64,000 nt of DNA, from contig JAUIMM010000113.1 of the NCBI GenBank assembly GCA_031769625.1, positions 13,612,501 to 13,676,500 of the forward strand. Direction: 5' to 3'. The notes below the pieces were generated by a model. The model saw only the letters and a program-made list of their open reading frames with translations, was not told the DNA's origin and did not search any database. This DNA comes from Taudactylus pleione. Lineage: Eukaryota > Chordata > Amphibia > Anura > Myobatrachidae. A program made the position numbers and the translations under genes. Numbering within the stretch: position 1 is the stretch's first letter; each line of letters begins with the position of its first letter. This document shows, one piece after another, positions 42,420 to 54,548 of the stretch.

Positions 42420-42796
42420 TCAATAACCGATGATAACGGGGAGAAGCGCGTTGTGGCGTGCTTGCTCACCACATTCGTAGGACTCTATTCTGACTGGTCC
42501 TCGATCCAAGTGCCTCCCCCTAGCCATCCTCTCGCTGTCCATCCAACTTTCCGGCTCCAGTAGTAGGCTTGCCGGGATCGCTGGCTCCGATACTGAGCAA
42601 ATAAAGTTGTGAAGTCCTCTACAGTGTCTGTTGGCAAACTGTAGCATGCTGAATCTGACAGCGTATGATCAATTACTCCGCTTTCAACTACTTTCGCCTT
42701 GCAGGTTTCCTCAGGATAATGCAGATGCTCAATCTCTTCACCCTGCTTGGAATAAATGCCCGATAACCTTCTGACGTCAGTCCTACTTTCTCTCAT
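42420..42796 (-). other. Minus-strand open frame next to PLE, unidentified
   Basis: A 103-codon frame (contains DTVEDFTTLFAQYRSQRSRQ) lies just downstream of the broken PLE, where its GIY-YIG domain should be. It shows no GIY-YIG motif. It may belong to a different element. Confidence 0.2.
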
Positions 42797-42809
42797 ATCA
42801 GGTTAGTTG

Positions 42810-44400
42810 TTCCTTGATCCTATATTCCATGCCATTTGCCTTTGATATCACATTCTTGATTGGTTTTGATTACTTGTTCTTCACTTTTTTACAGGCTGTG
42901 TGCATACCGCAGTTAAAGAAGCTCTCTTTATTCTTGGTTAGCCAAGTCTCTGTATTGTCTGTCTTCTTTCTGGGCTGGCTTCTCACCAGATTCTACCAAA
43001 TCATTGGTGCTCTCCTGTAGACCATTTTTGGTACCTTGGGTAGGAAGGGTCTCATCTCTTCATCAGCTAGGAGGATATGCCAATGCTTCCTTAGATTCAT
43101 TCTAGATGTTTGCTTGGACCTGAATAATCGGTAATGAATAGTATATCTGAATTGTCATTTTCCTTTTTCTTCTCCTTGTATTCCAGTAATGTCTCCCTTT
43201 TCAATTTTTCTATTTTCTTTTTATCCTTCTTTAATTTGTCTGGATCACATCATTGTCCCTTTGGAATGTTGGACAGCCATTTCCCATGATGATTGCATGT
43301 TGCATCCAGATAGCTGTTCACATCTACTGGTGTGACAAACGTTTATGTTTCCAATTTTCCTTGTTCTATAAATATTGTAAGGTCCTGAATGTTGATGGTG
43401 TTACTACTGATCTCACTTGTAAATTCCAGACCTTCCTCATTTTTGTTAATGTCTGTAATAAAATCTTCCAGGTCTTCTTTATTCCCATCCCATATAATAA
43501 CTATATCATCAATATATCTTGCCCAAAGGATTAGATTATCTATATACACATTATTCTTCTATATTCATTCCTTCTCCCATTCCACTAGGTAGAAATTTGC
43601 ATGTGAAGGAGCAAATTTCACCCCCATCACATTCCCCTGCCATTGGAGATAGAAGCTATCCTTGAACCAAAAATACTTGTCTTAATATGAAGTTGATCCC
43701 TTGGATTATAAACTTTATCTGAGTTTCTTTTAGGTTTGAATCTTCTCTCAGTCTATTCTCTACATTTCTACATCCCTTTTGGTGGTCTATGCAGGTGTAT
43801 AATGACTTAATGTCGCAGGGTAGCTAAAAGATAGATATTCTTCCACTTTATTCTGTTAAGTATATTCAATACCTGTGTGGTGTCCTTTAAATGATTCTTC
43901 TGTTTCGCCACTACTGGTTGTAAGAAGGTGTGTATGTAACCTGACAAGTTAGCAGTTAAAGATCTTTTACCTGCCACGATCGGTCTTCCTGGTGGCTGTT
44001 TTTGGTTCTTGTGCACCTTCGGTATGTGATAGAACACAGGTATGACTGGACATTTAGGATATTGAAATTCATACTCTTTTGATGTAAGGATTCCTTCTTC
44101 TGTTCCTTCTTTCAATAGGGGGATCAGTTCTTTTTTGAAGTCTTCCGTTGGGTTCTTGTTAAGTTTCATATATATTGTATCGTCCTTTTATAGATTGTGC
44201 GCCTCCATTATATATGCTTCCCAATCCATGATTATGATCCCCCACCTATATCAACTTATTTAATTACCAGTTCCTCGTTTCTTCCCAGCTTTTTTAGGGC
44301 TATGATCTCTGCACGCATTAAATTTTAATTCTTCTTTCCTTTCTTTTTTCTTTTATATATATCTGGAATCTCTATAATTTCTATCTCTACGAGTTTCTGA
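42810..44400 (-). pseudogene. Second Penelope-like reverse transcriptase, decayed
   Basis: Minus-strand order: an N-terminal piece with ALKKL...LVIK-like and GGGIIIMDWEAYI (about 44340-44220), LNKNPTEDFKKELIPLLKEG, FYHIPKVHKNQKQPPGRPIV (about 44010), YIDD at 43505-43516 (context WARYIDDIVIIWDG), VDVNSYLDATCNHHGKWL, then a linker LTKNKESFFNCGMHTACKK at about 42880. Many stops and frameshifts. The sequence breaks at about 42810, so the GIY-YIG endonuclease is missing. Sequence and motif spacing differ from the PLE at 15.7-19.2 kb (GRPIVAGKRSL against GRPIIAAHGSL), so they are different PLE lineages. Confidence 0.85.
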
Positions 44401-45736
44401 AATGTATTGACTAAGTATCCCTTAAGGTGCTGTGGGTAAAAAGAGGATTTTTCTTTTAGATTCATATGTATATAGTCATCATCTTCTTCTTGTTCCTGTA
44501 CATCTTGTTTCCTATGTCTATAAAAAATGTTTGTTCAAAGTTATCTTCCTCACAAACTTCTCTAAGTTAATGTGGGTCTCATATTTTCTTAGTTTATTTG
44601 TTGGGGCGAATTTTAGGCCCTTTATTTAGGACTTGTATCTCCATGTTGTTAAGGGTGTGCTTGCTTAAGTTGAATATCCCCTTTGTTGTTGTTTTCTTCC
44701 TTCCTCCCTTCATTTTCTTTCTTTGATTTTGTTTTAATTCCACCTCGCTTTCCCTGCTTGTTATAGTGCTCCTTTTTCTCTATCTATTTCCCTTGCTCTC
44801 TAGAAGGCTTGATGTGATCTTTGGGATTGCTCCTGTATTTGTAAATGAGTGTTTTTTGTGAGCCAACTCTTAAAAAGTATCTAGATAGTCATCTGCCTCA
44901 CCAGCATCAACTTCTAGATGTTCATATTAATTTGATACCGGTCTTTCATTTTTTTCTCTCTGTTTCCACTCCCCCCCCGCTTACCTATCTCTCACCTTCT
45001 CTCCTCCCAATCTCTTGTTCCCCATGGCACTCCTTACCATTCACTCTCCCCCCCAATTTTCCTTTGTCCCTATCCCACCTTTCATTTTTCCTCCCCCACT
45101 AGCTCTCACTGTCACTGATTCCTCATCACTGGTGGAAAGGGTCAGAGGTTATACAAATTATATATAACATTTTCAGAATGCCTCAAGGCGCATAAATATT
45201 GCAAAAATGTAAAGGAAAACTATAACATAAATAAACCAAACAAGGTGGTGAGGAAGTGTGTGTGTGAGTGTGTGTGGGGGGGGGGGTAGGTGGTAAGATT
45301 GAGAGACTCACTAGGGCTTGAAAAGCATGCAATGATTTGTCGCACAGTGGGGAGTAGGGAGCAAACAGCAATCAATGGGCTCCATTTAATTATGTATACC
45401 GCACTTACGGTACATACAGACTTGCACAATTTTGTTCACTGCCCATGGGGTTGTGCACAAAAATGTGTGAGTCCGGGGTGAGATCGGGTCACGATGGGGG
45501 CAATTTGCCATGCCGTTGCCGGCATTTCTATGCCATTACTACTGCAATTTGCCCCCTTTGCACCTAATTGAATTGAGCCCAATGAGTCTGTGTCTACTAA
45601 GCAGGTTGGTAAATAGGATCGGAGTCACCAGTTTGAAAAATGGAGACAACAGAACAGATGCAGCACTAATGACAGGCATAATACTAGGGAATAAAACTAG
45701 GGAGGAGGACCCTGCTCGCGAGGGCTTACAGTCTAT
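44401..45736. other. Low-complexity region, no gene
   Basis: Pyrimidine-rich tract at 44945-45105 (CTCACCTTCTCTCCTCCC) and a GT/G-rich stretch at 45255-45290. The region just left of 44830 may include PLE upstream sequence. No gene recognised. Confidence 0.5.
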
Positions 45737-46078
45737 GGACCTGATTCAGCATTGCTCATATGGGCAATGCTGAAAACAGATTCATGATTATCGTGAATCT
45801 ACGCATGGGCAGGACCCAATTTGCTGCTGTCTATGGGGACTGCATCTATGGATGCAGTTTCCTGGCCTTGCAAGCCGGCCAAGCCTGAGTAAGCTGAGGC
45901 TTACTCAGCTGGCCGGATGCCCGGTGCCGTCCACCATCGTGACCGATGGTCGCGATGGTGATCCCAGCCTGTGACCTCGGTCGCAGTGCTGGGATCACAA
46001 AAGCAGCAGCGGGTGTCATACACCTCCTGCTTCATTTGCATATTAGCAAGGACGGAATTGTAAAGCTGAATCACTCCC
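45737..46078. mobile_element. Multi-hairpin MITE (GACCTGATTCAGC ends)
   Basis: Ends GGACCTGATTCAGCATTGC and GTAAAGCTGAATCACTCCC. Successive stem-loops: AGCATTGCTCATATGGGCAATGCT (45749-45772, in two halves), AGATTCATG...CGTGAATCT (45778-45800), GAGTAAGC/GCTTACTC near 45888, CACCATCG...CGATGGTG (45932-45960). Same plan as 50563-51079 and 63647-64000. Confidence 0.75.
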
Positions 46079-47064
46079 ATGTATAAATTAATCTATACCT
46101 CAATCCACCCCAGTAATGTCTAGATCCTTACCAAACCAAATGGGGGATTTCACACATAGCCACACCTCTTTTCTGACAAGCCACTCCCCATTTCAGTACT
46201 GAAATATCAGAACTGTCCCAGAGCATAGGCACTGTTGTTAGGAATACAAGTAAATGGATTACATACATCTTTAATATTATTTATATACACATACTGTATA
46301 TTATTTGTTTTTATCCATCAGAAGACAGTTGAAAATAAACAACAAATGTTAACAATAAAATGTTTTTTTTAAGTCCATTTAAATAAAATGACAGCTGCAG
46401 TGGTTCAAAGAGGAATATGTTATATTGTTTTCACATTGTTTTTCCAGCTGGCAATAAAACAGAATATTAAGAAATGATGGCGTGACATACTCTTAATACC
46501 AGATTATGGTGCATGTGCCCACTGGGCCAGTCTAAAAAAAAATGACCAATGATGGCTTACCAGGATGCAACTATTTCCTTGTGTATCTATTTTCATGATC
46601 TATGGAACATAAGAAAAGATCACAATATAATATCTACAAACAAATATACCTACACAATACACAACTGTGTTCATTACATTAGTGGGCCCTAATACCACCT
46701 CCCTAGTATTAATGGTATATAGAGGACACCAAGGTTTCTAGAGAGCATTAGATGCTGCTGGTATACTTTTTTGCTGTGTTTGTGTTTTATTTACATTTGC
46801 AGAATTTGTGGAGGTGAAAATAGGGCATAAATTAGTTTTAAAGGCCAATGTTTGGGACTTTGAGTTGGTGTCTGAATCAGTATGTTGGTTTATGTTAGGG
46901 CTATGTAGTAGGGGTTAAGATTGGGTTAAGCATACCATTTTCTGTTTGAACCAGGAAATATTAGGGTCACCTTGGTCAGACTATGTGAAAGAAAATAACC
47001 CCCACCCCCCTCTTTAAAACAATGGGTCTACTGTCTTCCTAGGACACACAGAGGCTGAGATAGA
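46079..47064. other. Unassigned AT-rich sequence
   Basis: No gene, exon or known repeat recognised. Confidence 0.4.
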
Positions 47065-47335
47065 AGCTACTTGATAGTGTTACACTATAAACAGGAGGCT
47101 ACTTGATAGTGTTACCCTATAAACAGGAATAGAAACTACTTGATAGTGTTACCCTATAACCAGGAATATAAGCTACTTGATAGTGTTACCCTATAAACTG
47201 GAATATCATGAAAAGAAGCTACTTGATAGTGTTACCCTATAAACAGGAATAGAAGCTACTTGATAGTGTTACCCTATAAACATGAATAGCAGCTACTTAA
47301 TAGTGTTACCCTATTAACAGGAATATCATGAATTT
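47065..47335. repeat. Minisatellite, about 37-bp unit
   Basis: Seven units of GCTACTTGATAGTGTTACCC then TATAAACAGGAATAGAA, with two units lengthened by ATCATGAA. Units are highly similar, so the array is fairly young. Confidence 0.95.
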
Positions 47336-47558
47336 AATGGAGTTATTAAATTCTAATCCAGGTCCTCTTCAGAATTTCACTTATGTAAACATTATTATTA
47401 ACAAAATTAACAACAACATTTTCACTAGCAATATAGTAACTTGCATAATCCAGCTATGTACCTTATGTGAAACACTTGCCTCAAATATTTTTCCTTGATA
47501 CACTTATGTCCACATGTTATGGAAAATTTAAATGGAGACTAATGCTGGGGATGCACTC

Positions 47559-47834
47559 TACAATTATCTGTCAGATATCTGTCCAATCTGGCTGGTTGGA
47601 ATGAAAATCTGGTAATGTATGGGAGCCAATGACAATCGACCATATGGTCTTAAACACTGGAAAATGGGCAAAAATTATTGGACAAATTGGTTAAATTAAT
47701 TTGATTTAACCAAGTTGTCTGGATGACAATTTTTGTCTGTTTTTCAGTGTTTGTGAGGAAATGGTCGATTGTCATTGGCTCCCATACATTACCAGATTTT
47801 CATTCCAACCAGCCAGATTTGACAGATAATTGTA
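47559..47834. mobile_element. Palindromic MITE, TACAATTATCTGTCAGAT ends
   Basis: Long inverted arms: TGGTTGGAATGAAAATCTGG, TAATGTATGGGAGCCAATGA are mirrored on the right (CATTACCAGATTTTCATTCC). Outer ends TACAATTATCTGTC and GACAGATAATTGTA. Related to 50160-50425. Confidence 0.85.
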
Positions 47835-48225
47835 TATCAAAGCCTTCCAACTCCCATCCTAACTTGCTGCAACATGCTCCTTCCTCCCTGTTTACGCCAT
47901 CTGTGTCACACCTGTTTGTCTGCCCCTCCCCTTTAGAATGTAAGCTCTTACGAGCAGGGCCCTCTACCCTCTTGTGCTTCTCCTTACTTTACTTTCATCT
48001 ACTTCTTACACCCCACCAGGGCACCTAACACTTGGTTGCTTATGCTCTGTTGCATATCTAGGTGTTATGGTGACTAATGTCGCAATGTATATTATCCATG
48101 TCCTTGTCCTATATTGTACTGTAAATCACTTGTCAAATTATTTGTTTATGTACTTTGTAAGGCGCTGTGGAACACTTGTGGCGCCATATAAATAAAGGAT
48201 AATAATAATAATAATAATAATATAG
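47835..48225 (+). mobile_element. LINE (L2/CR1 clade) 3' end
   Basis: Plus-strand copy of the 3' end that is inverted at 60520-60860. CTCCCATCCTAACTTGCTGC, AGAATGTAAGCTCTTACGAG, GCGCTGTGGAACACTTGTGG, then an ATA repeat tail (48198-48222). It lies directly against the MITE end at 47834. 5'-truncated, non-coding. Confidence 0.85.
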
Positions 48226-48746
48226 TGTATGCCCAGCATTAGATAAACATCAACTATTAATAGTAACTAATTGTCTATATTTCATATTTAATCTCCATTG
48301 GATATCTTTCTGTTAACATGTTTAACTTCTCCTCTCTAATTTGTTGTTACTCATTGGCTTACCACTGTTCAATGGTGGAACTAATACTGCATGGGATGTG
48401 GCCATTTCGGTGTCCAGAGGGTAGAGGGCCTGGCAATGTTTGTACACCCTCCCGAGCCCCCACCTCTGCTCATCTGAGCTGTTACAGGGGTCAGCACATG
48501 CACAATACTAACATTTATGAGAGGCCCAGCAATGCTAGTTTACCTTCTAAAGCCTATTTGAAGCTTCACTGCTAATGCGCCGAGACATAAGCACAGTTAT
48601 AGCAGGGGCCATGAGGACTGGCATCACCGGGCCCTTCCTAAAATGTTGCTGTGGAGGACAGCAATGCTGATTCCATATCAGCAGCTACTCTAACACACAG
48701 ATGTATCCCAATACACTGGCTATTACTGTGAAACACATATGCGTGA
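48226..48746. other. Unassigned sequence
   Basis: No gene or known repeat recognised. Confidence 0.4.
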
Positions 48747-49067
48747 AGCTGCATACACACACAACGATTTTGTTACCAACGATTTTATGAACGATTTTTA
48801 TGAACGATTTTCTGTCAGATTATCTGTTAGATTTTTTAAAGTGTAATGAACGATTTTTATGAACTACAAACGATTTTTGCATATTCCCTTAATGAAAATC
48901 GTTCAGTTGACAAGTCTGACTGAACTACAAACTACAAACGTGAACGCGCATGAACGATAATCGTTCATCATTTGACTCAGAAAGTGAACGATTTTTTCAA
49001 ACGATTATCGTTAAACAATATCGTTTAACGATTATCGGTCAAAAAATCGTTGTGTGTGTATGCAGCT
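48747..49067. mobile_element. MITE packed with AACGATT motifs, second copy
   Basis: Ends AGCTGCATACACACACAACG and CGTTGTGTGTGTATGCAGCT are exact inverted repeats over 20 bp. Flanks TGA and TAA. Same family as 27772-28183 with well-kept ends. Confidence 0.87.
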
Positions 49068-49601
49068 TAACTGATAATAACCACATTTACCTTAACTACT
49101 TTCCTCAATAGCTGATAGTGAACACATTTAACTTTGATTAGCTTCCTCATTTAGTTGCTTAATGATTAAGCCAAATTGATATGCAATGATTGTTACAGAG
49201 TAGTAAGTAATACTTCCTGATCCATGATGTTCATAGATAGAGTAACTCAATAGATAATATAACTGACTATAGGACCTATTTATTATTCAGCCTTGAATGC
49301 AATTTAAGGACAAGACTTGCCACGAGTTGCGGCAGCGTATGCAATATTACTGGAGCAATTGGGGACAGTTATTTAAAAAGCAGATGTCCCCACGAGCTCT
49401 ATCACTACTACATTCACTGTTAATTAGGATTTGCAATATATAACAAATATTTAAAGGATTTTATTATTTAGACCATCGTCATGTAGAAAGAAAGGTCAGT
49501 ATTCTCTCTAACATCCCGCAGGCTGCAAGCTTTCTAGTTTTATTTTGCACATTAGTAGACTAAGCAGGTTTTCTTATCTCACTCCTATCCGTTCTTTAGA
49601 C
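49068..49601. other. Unassigned sequence
   Basis: No feature recognised. Confidence 0.4.
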
Positions 49602-49735
49602 CAGGTAACTCAGCTGCTGTGGAACTACTCCTCCCAGCATATTCTGCTAGCTTTAACAAGACCTAATCTCAAAACTGTTACAGTCTGCAGGGCATGCTGA
49701 GGTGTGTAGTTCCACAGCAGCTGGAGTCATACCAA
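49602..49735. repeat. Palindromic repeat CAGCTGCTGTGGAACTAC
   Basis: CAGCTGCTGTGGAACTACTC...CCCAGCAT faces ATGCTGAGGTGTGTAGTTCC...ACAGCAGCTGGAGT. A short MITE-like hairpin. Confidence 0.75.
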
Positions 49736-49919
49736 GTTGTATGTGGTTCTCTTAGCATGGGGTAAAGGGCAGTGCTGTTATTTTGCTCCAGATGGCAGTC
49801 CACCGGGGGTCAGAGAAGAATGGGCTGAGGTCCGCCATTCTGCCGTGACACACTAGATTAATGTCCACACATGTGACACAAAAGTTTCAAGAAATAAAAA
49901 TAAATGTACATTAACCATA

Positions 49920-50155
49920 TTATTAAAATGCCCTCAGACATTCCCACATGCCATATATACAATCTCAAACTCCCTAATATTCCCTCAGATCTTCCCATAT
50001 ACCATTTATGTACCCATCTGACCACCACATATGTCATTTATATGCTAATCAGACCCCCGCTGTAACCCCAGACCTCCCCACATGCTATTTATATGCCCCG
50101 GCCTCAGACACTCCACATGCTTTAGGCCTCAGCATATGCCATTTATATGCCCAGG
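49920..50155. repeat. Degenerate tandem repeat, CCACATGCCATTTATATGCCC
   Basis: Six or so imperfect units of about 45 bp, each with a CCTCAGAC and a CATGCCATTTATATGC-like part. Confidence 0.75.
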
Positions 50156-50159
50156 GTTG

Positions 50160-50425
50160 TAGTGAGCTTTGATTGGTTGGAATGAAAATCTGGTATTTAG
50201 GAGCAGTTTGCTCCTAAATGGCAGAAAACATGAAAATGGTCGTTCAGACAAGTTTGTTACATGTTTGATCTAAACAATTTGTTCAAACAACAGTTTTTAT
50301 CCATTTTCCGGCATTTGGGAGCAAATTGCTGATTGTCATTTGCTTTCATCCCTTACCAGATTTTCATTCCAACCAATCAACTAGTTGGCTGGTTGGACAG
50401 ATAATCTTTAGATGTGTGGCCAGCT
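50160..50425. mobile_element. MITE related to 47559-47834
   Basis: Inverted arms TTGATTGGTTGGAATGAAAA and TTTTCATTCCAACCAATCAA; inner arms AGGAGCAGTTTGCTCC and GGGAGCAAATTGC. It abuts the truncated 3' side of the L1 element. Confidence 0.75.
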
Positions 50426-50427
50426 TT

Positions 50428-52767
50428 AGATAATAGGGGTCATCAATTGAGAAGTAGTAAAATGTACCAGATGAAGGACTTTCGTGGTATTATCACTCGC
50501 CTCACACCCCTTGACAAATCCGACTTGGTCACTGTGTATCAACTGAGGAATGAGGGGATTTAGGACCTCATTCAGAGGGGCTCGCAAAATGCGAGCGCTC
50601 ACTCTGAATGAGGGCGGCTGCTTCTTTGTAAAGAGCCGGCCTCCTGGTCGCTCGCTAAGGTGGGTGACCACCGCCAGCTTTAGCGAGCGGCCAGGTTGAT
50701 GATCGCGATGGTCTTGCGACGAGACCCTTGTGGTAGGGTCTTGTCTGCCGCAAGCCCCAGTGAGCTTTCGGCTCTAATACAGCCGGAAGCTCACCACTGA
50801 CATTATGAGTGATGTCAGTGCGGCCGCCCCCAAACAGCAGGCGTTACTTCAGGAATGCCTCAGTTTGGCCAGCCACCCCCCCCACCCCGCCTACTAAACG
50901 GGACGAGCTGTTGATCACCATCAACAGCCGCCCCTTTTGTAGTGACCCCCGGAGTGAGATAATTTTTCTCTCGCTTCGGGGCTTACACACGCACAGTGCG
51001 GCCACTGCGCGTGCGCAGGGCCTCAACATCGACCCACTTGCGAGCGCTCAGCTCTTGCGAGCGGGACTGAATGAGACCCTTAGTCTATTGACAATTAATT
51101 TGGCATATAATTTAAGGTCCACGTTTAATAACGATATGGGTCTGTAGCTCGGGCACAGGGAGGGGTCCTTACCAGTTTGGGGATGACTGAAATATGTGCC
51201 TCCAGGAACTGCTTAGAGAATTGTGATTCCACTGAGACATTGTTGAAGGCATTCAACATCATAGGGGCTAGTTTATCTTGAAAACTCTTGTAATAGCCTA
51301 CGGTTAGGCCGTCAGGCCCAGGGCTTTTACCCGCAGGCGAGGAAGCTATAGCTAGCTCTAGTTCTCGCATGGAAAATGGATTCTCCAAAGCGAGCTCATC
51401 TGAAGGAGAGATGGTAGGGAAGGAAATAGAGGTGAGATAGTGAAGTAAGGGGATTAGATGAGACAGGATTAAGGTCAGGTAGGTTATAGAGGGTAGAATA
51501 ATACTGTTGGAAGCAAGCTGCAAGTTTAGAGGTTTCAACATGGGATGTTCCCCGATTATACTTAAGTGTGTGTATAAATCCAGATGCTCGCTGGGCTCTC
51601 AGCGCTCTTGCCAAAAATCTTCCCGGCTTGTTCCCCAATTGGTAAAAGCATTGCGAGTTTCCAAAAGCTTATGATAGTCCTCTTTGGACATGGTCCGCTT
51701 ATGAGATGCCTCCAGTGACTTAAGCTGATGTAAAAGGGCCGCAATCTGTGCAGAATTTAGTTTTTTAACATATGAGCCCAATTACATATGCTTACCTTGG
51801 ATAACGCATTTGTGCGCTTTCCATACTGAAATTAGGGAAGTTTCTGGGATGACGTTATGAGTAATGTAGTCAGATAGAGCGGTATCAAGTTTTCTTTACA
51901 GTATGCGTCTTGTAGAAGGGACTCTTGTCCATTGCTTAGAGGAAAAATGTGGGAGAATCAAAGTCAGGGAGACCGAAGCGTGATCTGACCATGTTATTGG
52001 CCCAATGTCAGCTTCAGCGAGCATGTGGAGATGTCTATGACTGAGGAATAGGTAGTCCAGGCGAGAGTAAGTGTTGTGTGGGTGAGAGTAAAAGGAATAG
52101 TTACGGCCTGTGGGATATAAAGTCCTCCAGGAATCTGCCAATTGGTAGTTGTGAAGCAGTATCTTGACTTGTTTATATTTGGTGAGAGGACATCTAGGTG
52201 CATTCTTAGATATATCTAGTGAGGGGTCCAAGGGCCAGTTAAGATCTCCTCCCAAAATTGCAATGCCTTTAAGTAAGGGGTCAAGCATATCCATGGCAGA
52301 CCGAAGGAAGTTATATTGGCCTTGGTTAGGGGTATATATATTGATGAATGTGAAGACCTGATTATATATGTGGCATGTAAGTAGAAGGAGTCTACCTGGA
52401 ATCAATCTGTGTATGGTTACATCAGCGATGGGAAGTTTCTGTGACAAAATAATTGCAACACCTTTAGATTTCCCATCGGGGTCATTGTTATAGTAGGCAG
52501 TAGAATAATGCCTATCACACAGAGACTGGGGATGGGCAGATATTTTAAAATGGGTTTCCTGGACTAGTGCCACATCTACTCAGTTTGCCCATAGGGAACG
52601 TAATAGTTGAGATCGCTTTGGAGGGAATTTAGTCCCCGGGCATTTACGGAGGAGATTGAGAGCTTAGTAGGTAGGGACATTATGGAGGGCAAAGAAGTAG
52701 TAGCATTCAAAGACCCTAAGGGAAAGAGGAGGGAGAAAAAAAGGAAAAAAGAAACAGTGAAAAACAA
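50428..52767 (-). pseudogene. L1 ORF2 (endonuclease and reverse transcriptase), broken
   Basis: The start SLPTKLSISSVNARGLNS opens the APE-type endonuclease domain. After a frameshift, VQETHFK at about 52565 and GGDLNWPLDPSLD then RLDYLFLSH and WSDHASVSLTL give the remaining endonuclease landmarks (DH near the end is the catalytic His). The RT part has GKSPGPDGLTVGYYKSF (about 51310) and, beyond the inserted MITE, IHSDQVGFVKG (about 50530). It stops before the catalytic FADD region. Multiple stops and frameshifts; inactive. Confidence 0.88.
50563..51079. mobile_element. Multi-hairpin MITE inserted in L1 ORF2
   Basis: Ends GGACCTCATTCAGAGGGGCT and GCGGGACTGAATGAGACCC; TTA on both sides (50560-50562, 51080-51082), as in PIF/Harbinger. 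Consecutive hairpins at 50580-50596, about 50646-50694, 50723-50740, 50761-50793 and 50795-50820. Shares layout with 63647-64000. Confidence 0.87.
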
Positions 52768-52986
52768 ACATTAACAAGATATGAAAATAGACACTAATGA
52801 AAAACCCGTGACTGAGATCACATTATGGTCCGAGGTCTCAGTAGCGATATACATCAAGCGGGTGTGGGGGCACAGGGGGGTGGTGTCAACTTTAACCTCA
52901 AACAAATAGCAAGGTATAAAATCTAGATATAAACATCAAAACTTACTAAAGTTAGCAATCATGACGTTGTAGGAAATTTAACAATA

Positions 52987-53426
52987 CAGGTTGAGTCTCC
53001 CATATCCAAATATTCCGAAATACGGAATATTCCGAAATACGGAATAATTTTGGCATGACTGAGATAATGAAACCTTCGATTTTTGATGGTACAATGTACA
53101 CAAACTTTGTCTAAGGCGCAAATTATTAAAAAATATTGTATAAAATTACCTTCAGGCTGTGTGTATAGGGTGTATATGAAACATAAATTAATTTCATGTA
53201 TGTACACAAACTTTGTTTAAGCCACAAAATTATTGAAAATATTGTATAAAATGACCTGCAGGCTGTGTATAAGGTGTATATAACGCATAAATGCTTTCTG
53301 TGTGTATATTTGGGTCCCATTGCCAAGATATTTCATTATGGTATGCAATTATTCCAAAATACGGAATATTCCGTTATCCAAAATACCCCTGGTCCCAAGG
53401 TTTTTGGATATGGGAGACTCAACCTG
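52987..53426. mobile_element. Tigger/pogo-like MITE in L1 spacer
   Basis: Ends CAGGTTGAGTCTCCCATATC and GATATGGGAGACTCAACCTG, flanked by TA (52985-52986, 53427-53428). The interior has two copies of about 95 bp (GTACACAAACTTTGTCTAAG at 53096 and GTACACAAACTTTGTTTAAG at 53202). From memory, mammalian Tigger-type repeats with CAGGTTGAGTATCCCTTATCC ends have a very similar interior. Confidence 0.85.
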
Positions 53427-53623
53427 TAGCAATATTAAATATAAAGTAGCTCCATATAGTAAACAATATCCTAGAATAAGAAGAAAGAGATAAACAATCA
53501 GGTAACATCCGTTTCGGATTGAGCTGGGGAAGACCTGAGTCAACGTCGGGGATTCCGGACCGTCTGCCAAGAGGAAGGAAGGGGTGCAGTTGAGGGCAAG
53601 TCCCATTGTGCTAATGGTTCTTT

Positions 53624-54548
53624 CTAGTCATGAGTCTCAATTTTCGGGAGGCCCAGAGAAGAGCAGAAGGATGGTAGGTCAGATGGGTTGTAGAGTGTGT
53701 GGGTTTTGCCCAAGAAAGTTACTTGTAAGTGGAAAGGGAATCCCCATCTGTACTTTAATTGGCGTTTACACAGTTCATCAGTTAGTGGACGTAGAGCTCG
53801 GCATTGTTGCAGAGTGTGCCAAGATAAATCCTGGAAAATGTGAGTAACATTGGCATTAAAATCCACTCCATCTAGTTGCCTGACTTTCCGCATTATTTCC
53901 TCTTTTTGGGCAAAGTAGTGTAGTCGGCAGATTACATCTCTTGGGCAGTCAGAGGAGGAGCCACGCGGCCGCAGTGCTCGATGGTCAAATTGTAGCTTGT
54001 CTTTTGGGTCGTTGCCGAGTATCTCATTGAAAATCTTTGTTAAAGCATCGATTAAGTTAGAAGGGAGGACATCCTCGGGCAAACCCCTTACGCGTATGTT
54101 ATTTCTACGGCCATGATTGTCCAAGTCTTCCATCCTAGTTTTAAGGAGAGTAATTCTATAGTTGTCAGCTTAGATAAAGAGGTATCTGTGTGTTCCTGAC
54201 TATCTTTTATGGATGTGAGGCGGTCCAAAAGTAAGGTGAGATCCTGTTTAACAGAAGCCAGTTCCTGTCGAGGAGAGTTTTGGATATCTGACTTTGTTGG
54301 TAATGTCTTAACGTATGCCATTAGTTCCTGTAAGTCGTTGCCTGACTTCGCAGAGGATTGAGAAGATGGGGTCTCCATTGACATAGGGCTAGGAGGATTC
54401 GATGGATCTGGCGGAGAAGCTACTGAGTCAGGGATAGAATCTTGTTTAATAGGAGTTGGCAACAGAAATGGACGTAGACCGGATTGAGATAATTCTGTGC
54501 TAGGATGAGGAGCTTCTTTCTTATTAGCAGATTTCCCGTTTTTCCCAT
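53624..54548 (-). pseudogene. L1 ORF1, frameshifted
   Basis: Starts at ATGGGAAAAACG (54548). After an early frameshift the frame reads SVASPPDPSNPPSPMSMETP and LPTKSDIQ, then after a second frameshift near 54140 MEDLDNHGRRNNIRVRGLPE, the conserved core seen in L1/Tx1-type ORF1 RNA-binding proteins of fish and frogs. It continues through FPFHLQVTFLGKTHTLYNPS to a stop at 53624. The protein would bind element RNA; this copy cannot be made intact. Confidence 0.85.
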
